DNA of 64,000 nt from Tardiphaga sp052076105 (GCF_052076105.1 NZ_CP197245.1:1860001-1924000), one strand, 5' to 3'. Shown: positions 26,552-35,749, counted from the first letter of the stretch. Notes: a model not told the origin generated them from the sequence alone. Numbers and translations are program-made.

Positions 26552-27784
26552 GTGACAGAACCTGTGAAGAACCAAGTTGCGGTCATTGGCGCAGGCCCTG
26601 CGGGGCTGATGGCGGCCGAAGTTTTGAGCCGTGGCGGCGCCGCCGTCACGGTCTATGACGCGATGCCGTCGGCTGGCCGCAAGTTCCTGATGGCCGGACG
26701 CGGCGGGCTCAATCTCACCCATAGCGAACCGCTGCCGGAGTTTCTGAGGCGCTACGGCACCGCGGAAGCGTGGCTCGCGCCGGTGGTTTCGGCCTTCACG
26801 CCGCAGGCTTTACGCGACTGGAGCGAGGCGCTGGGGCAACCGACCTTTGTCGGCTCCAGCGGTCGGGTATTTCCGCAGGCGTTCAAGGCGTCGCCACTTT
26901 TGCGCGCGTGGTTACGGCGGCTGGACGAGAGCGGCGTTCAATTCGCATTTCGACATCGCTGGACCGGGTGGGACGGCGAGGGTCGTTTGAATTTCCAGAC
27001 GCCGGACGGTTCGCGGGCGGTCGTCTGCAAGAGCGTGGTGCTCGCACTCGGCGGCGCAAGCTGGCCGCGGCTTGGCTCTGACGGCGCATGGGTGGATATG
27101 TTGGCGGCGAAGGGCGTCGGCATCGCGCCGCTGCGGCCGGCGAATTCGGGCTTTACGATTGCGTGGTCGGAGATTTTCAAGGACCGTTTTGAGGGGCAAC
27201 CGCTGAAAGGCGTTGCGCTGTCGTTCGCTGCACACAGTGCGCGCGGCGAGGCGATGGTGACGCGTACTGGCATTGAAGGCGGCGGCATCTATGCGCTGTC
27301 GTCGGTGCTGCGCGAGGCAGTGATCGCGGACGGCAAGGCGACGCTCCACGTCGCATTGCGGCCCGATCTCAATCCCGGCGACTTGACCACGAAGCTCGCG
27401 GCATCGCGTGGCAAGCAGTCGTTCTCCAACTTCCTGCGCAAGGCGATCCATCTGTCGCCGGTCGCCATTGGGCTGCTGCAGGAAGTCGCCATCGCAGAGG
27501 GGATTCAACTGGCGTCATTGTCGCCGGAGAAGCTGGCTGCACTGATCAATGCCGTGCCTATCGATCTCACCGGCGTTGCGCCGATTGCGCGCGCGATTTC
27601 AACAGCGGGCGGTATCTCGTTCGACGAGGTCGATGACGCCTTCATGCTGAAGCGCATGCCTGGCACGTTCGTCGCCGGCGAAATGCTCGACTGGGAAGCG
27701 CCGACCGGCGGCTATCTGCTGCAGGCGTCCTTTGCGACGGGCGCAGTGGCCGGCGAGGGCGTGCTGCGCTTTCTGTCGCGCTAG
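26552..27784 (+). CDS. HI0933-family NAD(P)/FAD-dependent oxidoreductase
   Basis: The 410-residue flavoprotein has an N-terminal FAD Rossmann motif 'AVIGAGPAGLMAAEVLSRGG', the family block 'GRKFLMAGRGGLNLTHS', the mid-domain 'ALGGASWPRLGSDGAW' and the C-terminal 'GEMLDWEAPTGGYLLQASFA'. This group (HI0933/YhiN, PP_4765-type) has no firmly known reaction. The start codon is GTG at 26552. Its stop codon overlaps the convergent D-threonine aldolase gene by four bases. Confidence 0.88.
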   Translation: MTEPVKNQVAVIGAGPAGLMAAEVLSRGGAAVTVYDAMPSAGRKFLMAGRGGLNLTHSEPLPEFLRRYGTAEAWLAPVVSAFTPQALRDWSEALGQPTFVGSSGRVFPQAFKASPLLRAWLRRLDESGVQFAFRHRWTGWDGEGRLNFQTPDGSRAVVCKSVVLALGGASWPRLGSDGAWVDMLAAKGVGIAPLRPANSGFTIAWSEIFKDRFEGQPLKGVALSFAAHSARGEAMVTRTGIEGGGIYALSSVLREAVIADGKATLHVALRPDLNPGDLTTKLAASRGKQSFSNFLRKAIHLSPVAIGLLQEVAIAEGIQLASLSPEKLAALINAVPIDLTGVAPIARAISTAGGISFDEVDDAFMLKRMPGTFVAGEMLDWEAPTGGYLLQASFATGAVAGEGVLRFLSR

Positions 27785-28860
27785 CGCAGCTTCCCCCGCG
27801 CGGCCACCGGCAGCGTGCCGATGATCTCGTCACCGCGGACCATTACGACTTCATCGAACATGTTGACGACCACGCAGACATGGTTCGGCACGATGCGGAC
27901 GACGTCGCCGACATTGGGTCGCGTATTGCTGCGCCCGAGATCCAGGAATCCATGTTCCTCGGCAAAGCGTGCGATCTTGGCTTCGGGATGTTCGAGGATC
28001 AGGCCATACCCGTCGAGACCGCCGGTGTCTGGCGTCAGCGTCTTGGAGCCGGCATCGAGAATGCCGCGTTCCGGGCCGGCGCGGCTCACCACGGTGGAAT
28101 AGACGTTGAGCGCGCAATCGTCCCAGGTCGCGGAGCCGGCGGCGACCTGCATGCGGTCGTTATAGATATAGGTGCCGAAGCGATGTTCCGTGGCGCCCTT
28201 CAGCGAGCCGACATTCCTGAGGTTGGGCGTGCCGCCGGTGGAGACGATGGTCGGCTCCAGACCGAGCGCGCGGACGCCGGCCAGCGCTTCGTCGTAGAAT
28301 TTCTGCGCATCGGGCCAGCCGGTTTCGGTCGGATACAGCATGAAGCCTGCGAAGGTGAGACCCTTCGATGCGGCGATCTCCTTGGCCAGCGCAATCGCCT
28401 CGGCAGGCGTCTCGACGCCGGCGCGCTTGCGGCCGGTATCGCATTCGACGACGACGTTGACGTTGCGGCCGGAGATCGCGGCTGCCTTCGGCAGATCGCC
28501 GATGACGACGGAATTGTCGGCGGCAACGGTGACATTGGCTTTTGCCTGCAGCGCGCCGAGGCGCGCCATCTTCTCATCGCCGAGGAGATTGTAGCTGATC
28601 AGGATGTCGTCGATCCCGCTATCTGCCATGATCTCGGCTTCGCCGAGCTTCTGGCAGGTGATGCCTTTGGCGCCGGCCTCAATCTGCATTTTCGCGATCA
28701 CCGGGCTCTTGTGGGTCTTGATATGCGGCCGGTTGGCAATGCCGGCATCATCGCAGACCTTCTGGATGCGCGCGATGTTGCGCTCCACGCGGTCCATGTC
28801 GATGACGAGGGCAGGTGTACCGTAGTCGCGGGAAATCTTGGCTGCAAGCGATGTTGTCAT
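27781..28860 (-). CDS. D-threonine aldolase-like, alanine racemase-fold PLP enzyme
   Basis: The 359-residue protein has the fold-type III N-terminus 'TPALVIDMDRVERNIARI', the PLP-lysine region 'RPHIKTHKSP', and the D-threonine aldolase/D-serine dehydratase-type metal segment 'PNHVCVVVNMFDEVV' near the C-terminus. The family cleaves D-3-hydroxy-amino acids to glycine and an aldehyde, using PLP and a divalent metal. The ATG at 28860 is chosen because the longer in-frame extension to 29049 runs into the neighbouring ATPase gene. Specificity between D-threonine and related D-amino acids cannot be read. Confidence 0.85.
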   Translation of the reverse strand: MTTSLAAKISRDYGTPALVIDMDRVERNIARIQKVCDDAGIANRPHIKTHKSPVIAKMQIEAGAKGITCQKLGEAEIMADSGIDDILISYNLLGDEKMARLGALQAKANVTVAADNSVVIGDLPKAAAISGRNVNVVVECDTGRKRAGVETPAEAIALAKEIAASKGLTFAGFMLYPTETGWPDAQKFYDEALAGVRALGLEPTIVSTGGTPNLRNVGSLKGATEHRFGTYIYNDRMQVAAGSATWDDCALNVYSTVVSRAGPERGILDAGSKTLTPDTGGLDGYGLILEHPEAKIARFAEEHGFLDLGRSNTRPNVGDVVRIVPNHVCVVVNMFDEVVMVRGDEIIGTLPVAARGKLR

Positions 28861-28921
28861 TTCGTTGGTCTCCTGCGCGTGTTCTGTTCGCAAACCGGTG
28901 TCCACTTTTGCGGAACACGCA

Positions 28922-30733
28922 CTACGCGTTCTCGATCTCTTCGCGGAGCATTTCCAGCTCCAGCCACTGTTCTTCGGCGTCTGCCAGTTCCTGTTGCGCC
29001 TTTGACAGCGCGGTCGATGCGGTGTCGAACTTCTTGCGATCCTTCGCATAGAGATTGGGATCGTCGAGATGACGCTGCTGCTTGGCGATCTCCGCCTGCA
29101 GACTGGCCATCGTTTTCGGCAGCGTTTCCAGCGCGTGCTTTTCCTTGAAGTTCATCTTGCGCTTCGCAGCGGGCTTCGACGCATCCGGCTTGTTGCCGTT
29201 GCTCTTGGCAGCCGCAGCCTCGGTCTTCGCCTCGCGCTTCAGGTCCGCGCCGCGCTGCGCCAGCATATCCGTATAGCCGCCGGCATATTCGACCCATTTG
29301 CCGTTGCCTTCCGGCACGATCACCGAGGTGACGACGCGATCTAGGAAGTCGCGGTCATGGCTGATCAGGATGACGGTGCCTTCGTAGTCGCTGAGCATTT
29401 CCTCGAGCACGTCGAGGGTTTCGAGATCGAGGTCGTTGGTCGGTTCGTCCAGCACCAGCACGTTGGACGGTTTCGCGAGTGCGCGCGCCAGCATCAAGCG
29501 GCCGCGTTCACCGCCGGACAGCACTTCCAGCGGCGTGCGCATCTGCTCCTGCGAGAACAGGAAGTCCTTCATGTAGCTGACCACGTGTTTGGGCGTGCCG
29601 TTGACCATCACATGGTCGCCGCGGCCGCCGGTGAGGGCTTCGGCCAGCGTCGTCTTCGGATTGAGGCTTTCACGATGCTGGTCCAGCGTCGCCATTTCGA
29701 TATTGGCGCCGAAGCGGACGCTGCCGGAATCCGGCGGCTCGGCGCCGGTGAGCATATTGATCATCGTGGTCTTGCCCGCACCGTTCGGACCGACCACACC
29801 GATGCGATCGCCACGCTGCACGCGGATCGAAAAGTCGTCGACGATCTTGCGGTCGCCATAGGTGCGCGAGATGTTCTTGGCCTCGAAGATCAGCTTGCCG
29901 GACTTCTCGGCTTCCGCCGCGGCCAGCGTCGCATTGCCTTGGGCACCACGATATTCGCGGCGCTGCGCGCGCAGTTCGTGCAAACCGGCAAGGCGCTTGA
30001 CGTTGCGCTTGCGGCGGCCGGAGACGCCATGGCGCAGCCAGTGTTCTTCATTGACGATCTTGCGGTCGAGCTTGTGCTGGTCGCGCTCTTCTTCCGCCAG
30101 CACCTCGTCGCGCCATTCCTCGAAGGCGCCGAAGCCGCGATCGATCTGGCGGATCTGGCCGCGATCCAGCCATGCGGTGGATCGCGACAGATTGGTGAGG
30201 AAGCGGCGGTCATGGCTGATCAGCACCAGCGCGCAGCGCCGGCTGGCGAGTTCGCCCTCCAGCCATTCAATCGTCGTGAGATCGAGATGGTTGGTCGGCT
30301 CGTCGAGCAGCAGGATGTCGGGCTCGGGCGCCAGCACGCGGGCCAGCGCCGTGCGGCGCGCTTCGCCGCCGGACAGGTTGTTCGGATCTTCATGGCCGGT
30401 GAGGCCGAGCTGTTCGAGCAGATATTGCGCCTGATAGATGTTGTGGCCATCGCCCATGCCGGCCTCGACATAAGCAAGCGTCGTCGCATGGCCGGAAAAG
30501 TCCGGCTCCTGTGGCAGATACTGCACGGTGGCGCCGGGCTGCACGAAGCGGCTGCCCTTGTCGTTGTCGACAAGGCCGGCGACGATCTTGAGCAGCGTCG
30601 ATTTGCCGGAGCCGTTGCGGCCGATCAGACAGACGCGCTCGCCTTGGCTTACCGAGAGTTCGACGCCGTTGAGCAGCGGCGTGCCGCCGAAGGTGAGGGA
30701 GATGTCTTTGAGCTGGATAAGCGGAGGAGCCAT
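28922..30733 (-). CDS. ABC-F family ATP-binding protein (Uup-like)
   Basis: This 603-residue soluble protein has two ABC ATPase domains in one chain. Domain one has Walker A 'GRNGSGKSTLLK' near residue 38 and signature 'NLSGGEARRTAL'; domain two has Walker A 'GPNGAGKTTMINM' near 320 and signature 'VLSGGERGRLML'. The acidic/coil linker lies between them, and a Lys/Ala-rich region (about 505-530) precedes a C-terminal coiled coil, as in Uup. There is no membrane domain. ABC-F proteins act on the ribosome or on branched DNA rather than in transport. Confidence 0.92.
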   Translation of the reverse strand: MAPPLIQLKDISLTFGGTPLLNGVELSVSQGERVCLIGRNGSGKSTLLKIVAGLVDNDKGSRFVQPGATVQYLPQEPDFSGHATTLAYVEAGMGDGHNIYQAQYLLEQLGLTGHEDPNNLSGGEARRTALARVLAPEPDILLLDEPTNHLDLTTIEWLEGELASRRCALVLISHDRRFLTNLSRSTAWLDRGQIRQIDRGFGAFEEWRDEVLAEEERDQHKLDRKIVNEEHWLRHGVSGRRKRNVKRLAGLHELRAQRREYRGAQGNATLAAAEAEKSGKLIFEAKNISRTYGDRKIVDDFSIRVQRGDRIGVVGPNGAGKTTMINMLTGAEPPDSGSVRFGANIEMATLDQHRESLNPKTTLAEALTGGRGDHVMVNGTPKHVVSYMKDFLFSQEQMRTPLEVLSGGERGRLMLARALAKPSNVLVLDEPTNDLDLETLDVLEEMLSDYEGTVILISHDRDFLDRVVTSVIVPEGNGKWVEYAGGYTDMLAQRGADLKREAKTEAAAAKSNGNKPDASKPAAKRKMNFKEKHALETLPKTMASLQAEIAKQQRHLDDPNLYAKDRKKFDTASTALSKAQQELADAEEQWLELEMLREEIENA

Positions 30734-30742
30734 AGAGTCAGT

Positions 30743-31225
30743 TCAACTTTGTTTCGGCGCGGGCGCAAAGGCCGGGTCGCGCTGGATACGGCGGATGGTT
30801 TGATCCAGGGCCGAGAGGAACGCCGAGCGGTCGCGCGGCGCGAATGATTTGGGACCACCGGTGACTTCGCCCGATGACCGCAAGTCGGTCATCAGGTTGC
30901 GCATCGCGAGCGTCATCCCGATGGATTGTTCAGTGAACGGCTTGCCGTTGGGGGCAATCACCGCGGCGCCCGCCTTGACGCAGCGGCTGGCCAGCGGAAT
31001 GTCGGCCGTGATCACGATATCGCCCTTTGTGGCCCGTTCCGCAATCCAGTCGTCGGCGGCATCCATGCCAGCGCCAGCGGATACCATGTCGATCAGAGGG
31101 TCCTGCGGGATGCGGATGAAGTTCCCGGCCACAACGGTAACCGGCAGGCTGAAGCGGGCAGCGACGCGGTAAATCTCGTCTTTCACCGGGCAGGCGTCGG
31201 CGTCGATATAGATGCGCGTGGTCAA
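30743..31225 (-). CDS. YaiI/YqxD family protein (DUF188)
   Basis: The 160-residue protein starts with 'RIYIDADACPVKDEIYRVA' and has 'DIVITADIPLASRCVKAGA' and 'AMRNLMTDLRSSGEVTGGP', the conserved blocks of the YaiI/YqxD PIN-like family. Its molecular function is unknown. No ATG occurs at the right place: a TTG at 31225 gives Leu-Thr-Thr before the conserved block. The gene follows the ABC-F stop/start region by nine bases on the same strand. Confidence 0.85.
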   Translation of the reverse strand: MTTRIYIDADACPVKDEIYRVAARFSLPVTVVAGNFIRIPQDPLIDMVSAGAGMDAADDWIAERATKGDIVITADIPLASRCVKAGAAVIAPNGKPFTEQSIGMTLAMRNLMTDLRSSGEVTGGPKSFAPRDRSAFLSALDQTIRRIQRDPAFAPAPKQS

Positions 31226-31381
31226 GGGGCTACGGGTTCCAGAAAGACAGTCATTTGCGGCTGGGCGATGCGGCGCCGACGCGGGGCTGTTCCCCGCTCG
31301 TCGCCTTGCCTCGAACATGGTGACGGGTATCATCTCCTGCCAATGCGAACACTCAATTTCGCGCAGTTTTCGGGAGGAATC

Positions 31382-32182
31382 ATGACAAAGCGGCTCGAAC
31401 CGTACCGTGTCGAGGCCTTTAACACGGCCAAACAGTCCGAAAACAAGATGCATGACGACAGCGTCGCCCGGAAATTCGGCTTCAGCGGCGGTCTGGTGCC
31501 GGGCGTCGACGTGCTGGCCTATATGATCCACCCGCCGGTGGAGCACTGGGGACGGGACTTTCTGGAACGCGGCCTGATCGAGGCCCGGTTCACCAAGCCG
31601 GTCTATGACGGCGAGACCGTCGAGGTGATCGCCGAGGAAGCCGGCGAGGGGCTCGCGCTGAGCGTCGAGGGCGGCGGCGAGATTCGCGCAACCGGCACGG
31701 CGTCGCTGACGCAGTTTCCCGTCGTGCCGTCGCTCGACGCCTTCCCGGACACGGCTGCGGCCGCCAGGCGGCTTCCGGTCAATGCCGAATCCTATGCGCT
31801 GGACAAGTGGCTCGGCACCGCGCCGCGGGTTTGGCCGGAAGATGGGCTCGCCGAATATCTGGGTGAGGTTCGCGAGGCCGATGATCGGTATCTGCGCGAG
31901 GGCATCGTGCATCCCGGCGTGCTGCAGCGGATCATGAACAAGGTGCTGGTGGACAATGCCATCCTCGGGCCGTGGATTCACGTCGGCAGCAGGATGCAGT
32001 TGCTGGCGACCGCGAACACCGATGACGAGTTGATCGCGCGGGCGAAGGTGACCGCCAATTACGAGAAGAAGGGGCATCGCTTCGTCGAGCTCGATGCGCT
32101 CATCGTGGCCAATGGCACAACACCGGTGGCGCATTGCCAGCATATTGCGATCACTCAGCCGCGCGAGGTCGTGGCGGCGTAG
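31382..32182 (+). CDS. Hotdog-fold (MaoC-like) hypothetical protein
   Basis: This 266-residue protein has a first hotdog-like half with 'HDDSVARKFGFSGGLVPGV' and 'EARFTKPVYDGETVEVIAEE', typical of MaoC-like acyl binding domains. A second half (about 155-260) has 'GIVHPGVLQRIMNKVLVDN' and 'AKVTANYEKKGHRFVELDAL', consistent with a double-hotdog protein. The catalytic Asp/His pair of active MaoC hydratases is not obvious. GGGAGG precedes the ATG at 31382. The substrate is unknown. Confidence 0.65.
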   Translation: MTKRLEPYRVEAFNTAKQSENKMHDDSVARKFGFSGGLVPGVDVLAYMIHPPVEHWGRDFLERGLIEARFTKPVYDGETVEVIAEEAGEGLALSVEGGGEIRATGTASLTQFPVVPSLDAFPDTAAAARRLPVNAESYALDKWLGTAPRVWPEDGLAEYLGEVREADDRYLREGIVHPGVLQRIMNKVLVDNAILGPWIHVGSRMQLLATANTDDELIARAKVTANYEKKGHRFVELDALIVANGTTPVAHCQHIAITQPREVVAA

Positions 32183-32189
32183 CGAAGCT

Positions 32190-32297
32190 CGTCATGCCCG
32201 GGCAGCGCGAAGCGAGCTTCGCTAGATGTCCCGGCCATCCACGTCTTCCTTCGTGTGTGGCCAAGGCGTGGATACCCGGCATTCGCCGGGCATGACG
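32190..32297. repeat. Palindromic intergenic repeat, CGTCATGCCCGG type
   Basis: Twelve-base terminal arms CGTCATGCCCGG and CCGGGCATGACG bound 108 bases. An inner hairpin (AGCGAAGCTCG with CGAGCTTCGCT) overlaps the left arm at 32181-32223. The type is common between genes in Bradyrhizobiaceae. It directly follows the hotdog gene stop codon. Confidence 0.75.
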
Positions 32298-32949
32298 GCG
32301 TTTGGTGGAGCGTGCGCGTCACGCGATTTCCGATTCAACTGTCAAACAGCCACTGCGCTTCAGGCATGCGTTATCGCCCCTGTTGTTTGCGGCGCGGGGG
32401 CGCCGTCGTGTTTCGCATTCCCGCCCCCTTGTGAGAGGGCGTGCGGAACGCCAGGTGCCCGTTGCACCCTTGGGCCTGATGCGAATGCGGTCTTCCGCAA
32501 TCTATAGAGTGCATCAGGACTTTCGGAAGCGTCAGGCAAGTGCCCAGCGTTCCGCCTGCGGTGTTTTTTCGACTTGCTTGCACATCTGCCTTGGCGAACG
32601 GCCCCATCACCAAAATTAGTGTCCCAGGGCGGAGGGACAGGGTAGCCTCAAGCACTTGGGCCGGACGCGTTTTGATTTGGTCGTCCGTCACACTGTCCAG
32701 GGGTCTTTCCATCTCAAAGCTGGCCGTGTCCTTGCCAGTGGCAGTGCTGGCGCAGATCCGTCCTGCCCGAAGACAGACGTCACCCATGAACCGCGTAACG
32801 CCGCATCTCCGGCGTCCACCGCATCCCACCCCGCGAACGTGACGATCGCGATCGCCCCTCTCGGTGGGGCAGGACAGAGGGGATAATAGTCCTTGTGGGG
32901 ATATTGTCAACAGACATAGGAAAAAATGTTTATTCTCTGTCCCGGCCAC
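32298..32949. other. 650-bp intergenic stretch without a convincing gene
   Basis: No open frame here has a good ribosome binding site or a recognisable protein. A 212-codon frame on the minus strand (32371-33009) crosses into the palindromic repeat at 32950 and looks fortuitous at its N-terminus, although its centre reads like plausible protein. The right end (about 32880-32945) is AT-rich, with 'GGGGATAATAG' and 'GGAAAAAATG', and could hold a promoter. It may be a decayed gene or mobile remnant, or a structured RNA. Confidence 0.35.
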
Positions 32950-33093
32950 AAACTCGTCATTCCGGGGCGGCTGCGCACCTTCGCGCAGACGAACCCGGAA
33001 TCTCAGCATGGGAGTCTCTAGTCAGCGCAGAACACTCTGAGATTCCGGGTTCGCGTCCGGCAAGTGCCGGCCGCGCCCCGGAATGACGAGTTT
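32950..33093. repeat. Nested palindromic repeat (CTCGTCATTCCGGGGC type)
   Basis: Perfect 20-base terminal inverted repeats (32950-32969 and 33074-33093) enclose a second perfect 16-base inverted repeat, GAACCCGGAATCTCAG at 32991-33006 with its complement at 33037-33052. The nested design suggests a MITE- or REP-like element, or a long folded RNA. Confidence 0.8.
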
Positions 33094-33272
33094 GGAGCGG
33101 GATTCTCCCACTCCATGTGGAGTGGCTGAGGTTCGCGCTCTGCCGGCTTTGCCGCTTTCATGCGTCCTCGGGCAACCAATTAGTTTGCCGGGGAACGACA
33201 GAGTGCGCGATGCTTTATCGCCTGCCGCTGCCAGATCGGCTATCTCGGAGCGCGATGATTCTGGAGCAGATG

Positions 33273-34103
33273 ATGACGGATGTTTTTCGGCTGGATCGCT
33301 ATCTCGCGCGGATCGGCTTTGACGGACCGGTTGCGCCGGATCTGGCGACGCTGACGGCCATTCATGCCGCGCATGTGGATGCGGTTCCGTTCGAGGGCCT
33401 CAATCCGTTGCTGCGCCTGCCGGTCAAACTGGACATGGCGTCGTTGCAGCAGAAACTCATCGATGGCCGACGTGGCGGTTATTGCTACGAGATGAACGCG
33501 ATGCTGAGGGCTGCGCTCGAGGCTATCGGCTTCAAGGTCACGGGCCTCGGCGCCCGGGTGCGCTGGAATGCGCCTGTCGACAGTCCGCTCGGTCCCAGGA
33601 CGCATATGCTCCTGAAGGTCGATCTTCCGGACGGCCCCTATCTCGCCGATGTTGGTTTTGGCGCCTGCGTGCTCGATGCACCTCTGCAGCTCCTCGCGGG
33701 GACCGAGCAGCAGACGGCGATGGGGACCTATCGGCTGATCGAGGCCGATGGCCTGTTGTCGCTGAGCGTGAAGCGGGCGGACGGCTGGCGGACGATGTAT
33801 GTGTTTGATCGCGCGCCGCAACTGCCGTCGGATTACGAGCTCGGCAACTGGTACACATCGACCAGTCCCTTCGTGCCCTTCACCTCGGTGCTGGTGATGG
33901 AGCGCGTCAGCCGTGGCCGGCGTTATAAGCTGGTCAATCGCCATTTGACCATCGAGGGACGTGACGGCGAACCGGTGTCTGAACGCGTGCTGGGTAGCGC
34001 TGCGGAGTTGCAGCAGGTTCTCGACGAGACCTTCGGCGTCACGCCGCCGGCATCCGCCGACGAGATATTCGCGGTCATCAATGCGAATGCGGAGCGCCGT
34101 TGA
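33273..34103 (+). CDS. nat: Arylamine N-acetyltransferase
   Basis: The 276-residue protein transfers acetyl from acetyl-CoA to arylamines or hydrazines. The catalytic triad is complete: Cys71 in 'GRRGGYCYEMN', His111 in 'PRTHMLLKV' and Asp126 in 'YLADVGFG'. The N-terminus 'DRYLARIGFDGPVAPDLATL' is typical. I chose the ATG at 33273 because GGAG sits six bases before it; ATGs at 33255 and 33270 are also in frame. It follows a palindromic repeat region and has no obvious operon partner. Confidence 0.9.
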   Translation: MTDVFRLDRYLARIGFDGPVAPDLATLTAIHAAHVDAVPFEGLNPLLRLPVKLDMASLQQKLIDGRRGGYCYEMNAMLRAALEAIGFKVTGLGARVRWNAPVDSPLGPRTHMLLKVDLPDGPYLADVGFGACVLDAPLQLLAGTEQQTAMGTYRLIEADGLLSLSVKRADGWRTMYVFDRAPQLPSDYELGNWYTSTSPFVPFTSVLVMERVSRGRRYKLVNRHLTIEGRDGEPVSERVLGSAAELQQVLDETFGVTPPASADEIFAVINANAERR

Positions 34104-34191
34104 CCGCTGTGTAATCCCCTCTATTTCCACCCGGTTGCGGCGAATGACGCGTTCGGCTAATTCGCCCCGGGAACATCACGAGGGCCGTCAA

Positions 34192-34347
34192 ATGTCACTG
34201 TCATCCGCCAAGAACTACGCGCTACGCGCCGCCAAGTCGCAGGACCAGAAGGAAGCCACCGAGCTTTTGTCCAAGGCGATCATGGAGTTGACGCTGGCCA
34301 TCGAGGCGACGGACGCCAAGATCAAGAAAATCAATCAGGGCAAGTAA
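34192..34347 (+). CDS. Small hypothetical protein
   Basis: This 51-residue, highly charged, predicted all-helical protein ('AKNYALRAAKSQDQKEATEL') has no signal peptide or membrane segment. It lies between the acetyltransferase gene and a small DUF2171-like gene. Heptad-like spacing of Leu/Ile/Ala suggests a helical pair or coiled coil. The ribosome site is weak (AGGGCC eight bases before the ATG). The function is unknown. Confidence 0.6.
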   Translation: MSLSSAKNYALRAAKSQDQKEATELLSKAIMELTLAIEATDAKIKKINQGK

Positions 34348-34430
34348 AGCGCGCACCGCGGTCAAGCGATCGCGAATTGAACCTATCGCGCAGGTGCACG
34401 TTCAGTGTTCTCCACATCAGAGGACGTGAC

Positions 34431-34673
34431 ATGAGCGCGCTCAGCAAAATTCGGGAACATATGGAAGTGATTGGCGCCGATGGCGTCCATGTCGGAACCG
34501 TCGACAAGGTCGAGGGCAATCGTATCAAGCTGACCAGGAAGGATAGTGGCGAGGGCCATCACAAGGGTCATCATCACTTCATCGACGGTGGTCTGATTGC
34601 CGAAGTGGAAGGCAACAAGGTGCGGCTCTCTGCGAATGGCGATGTCGCCGTTGCGATGGAAGAAGAGAAGTAG
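34431..34673 (+). CDS. DUF2171-like small protein
   Basis: The 80-residue protein has the PRC-barrel-like pattern of DUF2171, 'VIGADGVHVGTVDKVEGNRI', followed by 'LTRKDSGEGHHKGHHHFIDG' and a final strand pair. The His cluster GHHKGHHH may bind metal. A bidirectional terminator follows. It is probably cytoplasmic; the role is unknown. Confidence 0.75.
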   Translation: MSALSKIREHMEVIGADGVHVGTVDKVEGNRIKLTRKDSGEGHHKGHHHFIDGGLIAEVEGNKVRLSANGDVAVAMEEEK

Positions 34674-34677
34674 AACG

Positions 34678-34713
34678 AAAAAGCCCCGCGGTGCGAACCG
34701 CGGGGCTTTCGTT
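34678..34713. terminator. Bidirectional terminator between convergent genes
   Basis: The arms AAGCCCCGCGGT and ACCGCGGGGCTT enclose a GCGA tetraloop. On the minus strand the hairpin is followed by TTTTTCG; on the plus strand by TCGTTT. It separates the DUF2171-like gene from the convergent binding-protein gene. Confidence 0.8.
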
Positions 34714-34744
34714 TGCATAGCGCCATTGAGTGACGTGAGGTGCC

Positions 34745-35749
34745 TCACTTCACCTCCATCTGCAGGCCTTCCTTGTCGATGATGGTCTTGAACTTGGCCG
34801 TCTCGGCCTCGACGAAGGTCTGGAACTGTTGGGGCGTGCCGTAGTCCGACACGGCGCCCATGGCCGCGATGGTCTTCTTGGTCGCATCGGTGCCGAGCAG
34901 AGCCTTGATCTGCTCATTGAGCGAGGTCACGGCTTCGGTCGGTGTGCTCTTCGGATAGAACACGCCGAACCATGACGCGACGTCGAACTTCTCCAGCTCG
35001 GGCGCGGTCTCGCGCATCGCGGGAACGTTCGGCGCCTGCGCGTTGCGCTGCTGGGTGGTGACGGCAAGGCCGGTGAGCTTGCCGTCGAGCACCTGGGGCA
35101 GTGACGGATAGAGATTGTCGAACAGGATCTGGATGTCGCCGGCGAGGGCCGCCTGCAACGCAGGGCCTGCGCCGCGGAACGGCACGTGCTGCATCTTCAA
35201 TCCGGTGAGCTGCAGCCACCATGCGCCGGTGAGATGCGGGCTCTGGCCGACGCCCGATGAGCCATAATTCAGCTTGTCCGGATTGGCCTTGATATAGGCG
35301 ATCAGCTCCGGGATCGTCTTGATCGGCACGCTCGGATGCGCGCAGACGATGTTCGGAATCTTGATCATATTGGAGACCGCCTGCAACTGGTCGCTCTTGT
35401 AGGTCAGGTTCTTGAAGATGCTGTAGGCGATGGCATTGGGGCCGGGATTGCCGACCAGGATGGTGTGGCCATCGCCCTTGAGACGCGCGACCTCGGCAAC
35501 GCCGATGGTGCCGCCGCCGCCAGAGCGATTTTCCACCACGACGGACTGGCCCCAGACCGGCTGCAGATGCGCCGCCAGCATGCGGCCCATCACGTCGGTG
35601 GAGCCGCCGGCTGCGGCGGGCACGATGACGCGGACGGTTTCGGTGGGCTTCCATTCGCCGGCGCCGAGGCTCGCGCGCGGCAGGATTGCCGCGCTGGTGA
35701 TTGCGGCGGCGCCGGTGAGCATACGGCGACGGGTAACCAGATTGGTCAT
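34745..35749 (-). CDS. Tripartite tricarboxylate transporter substrate-binding protein (Bug/TctC family)
   Basis: This 334-residue periplasmic receptor has an N-terminus with consecutive arginines, 'VTRRRMLTGAAAITSAAIL', suggesting a Tat-type or Sec signal peptide. The mature part shows Bug family segments 'VRVIVPAAAGGSTDVMGRML' and 'VVENRSGGGGTIGVAEVARL'. Bug proteins bind carboxylates. No TctA/TctB permease genes are nearby, so it is an orphan receptor, as is frequent for this family. GGGAAGAAG precedes the ATG at 35749. Confidence 0.9.
   Translation of the reverse strand: MTNLVTRRRMLTGAAAITSAAILPRASLGAGEWKPTETVRVIVPAAAGGSTDVMGRMLAAHLQPVWGQSVVVENRSGGGGTIGVAEVARLKGDGHTILVGNPGPNAIAYSIFKNLTYKSDQLQAVSNMIKIPNIVCAHPSVPIKTIPELIAYIKANPDKLNYGSSGVGQSPHLTGAWWLQLTGLKMQHVPFRGAGPALQAALAGDIQILFDNLYPSLPQVLDGKLTGLAVTTQQRNAQAPNVPAMRETAPELEKFDVASWFGVFYPKSTPTEAVTSLNEQIKALLGTDATKKTIAAMGAVSDYGTPQQFQTFVEAETAKFKTIIDKEGLQMEVK

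Noticed and set aside
29357..30847. 496-codon frame opposite the ABC-F gene
   Set aside because: Antisense shadow; both Walker A motifs and signature motifs are on the minus strand.
30743..32143. Long minus-strand extension (466 codons) of the YaiI gene
   Set aside because: The extension runs through a divergent gene; the conserved protein begins at the TTG at 31225.
32371..33009. 212-codon minus-strand frame in the unexplained intergenic stretch
   Set aside because: It starts inside a palindromic repeat and has no ribosome site or recognised family. Kept as a possible remnant, not called a gene.
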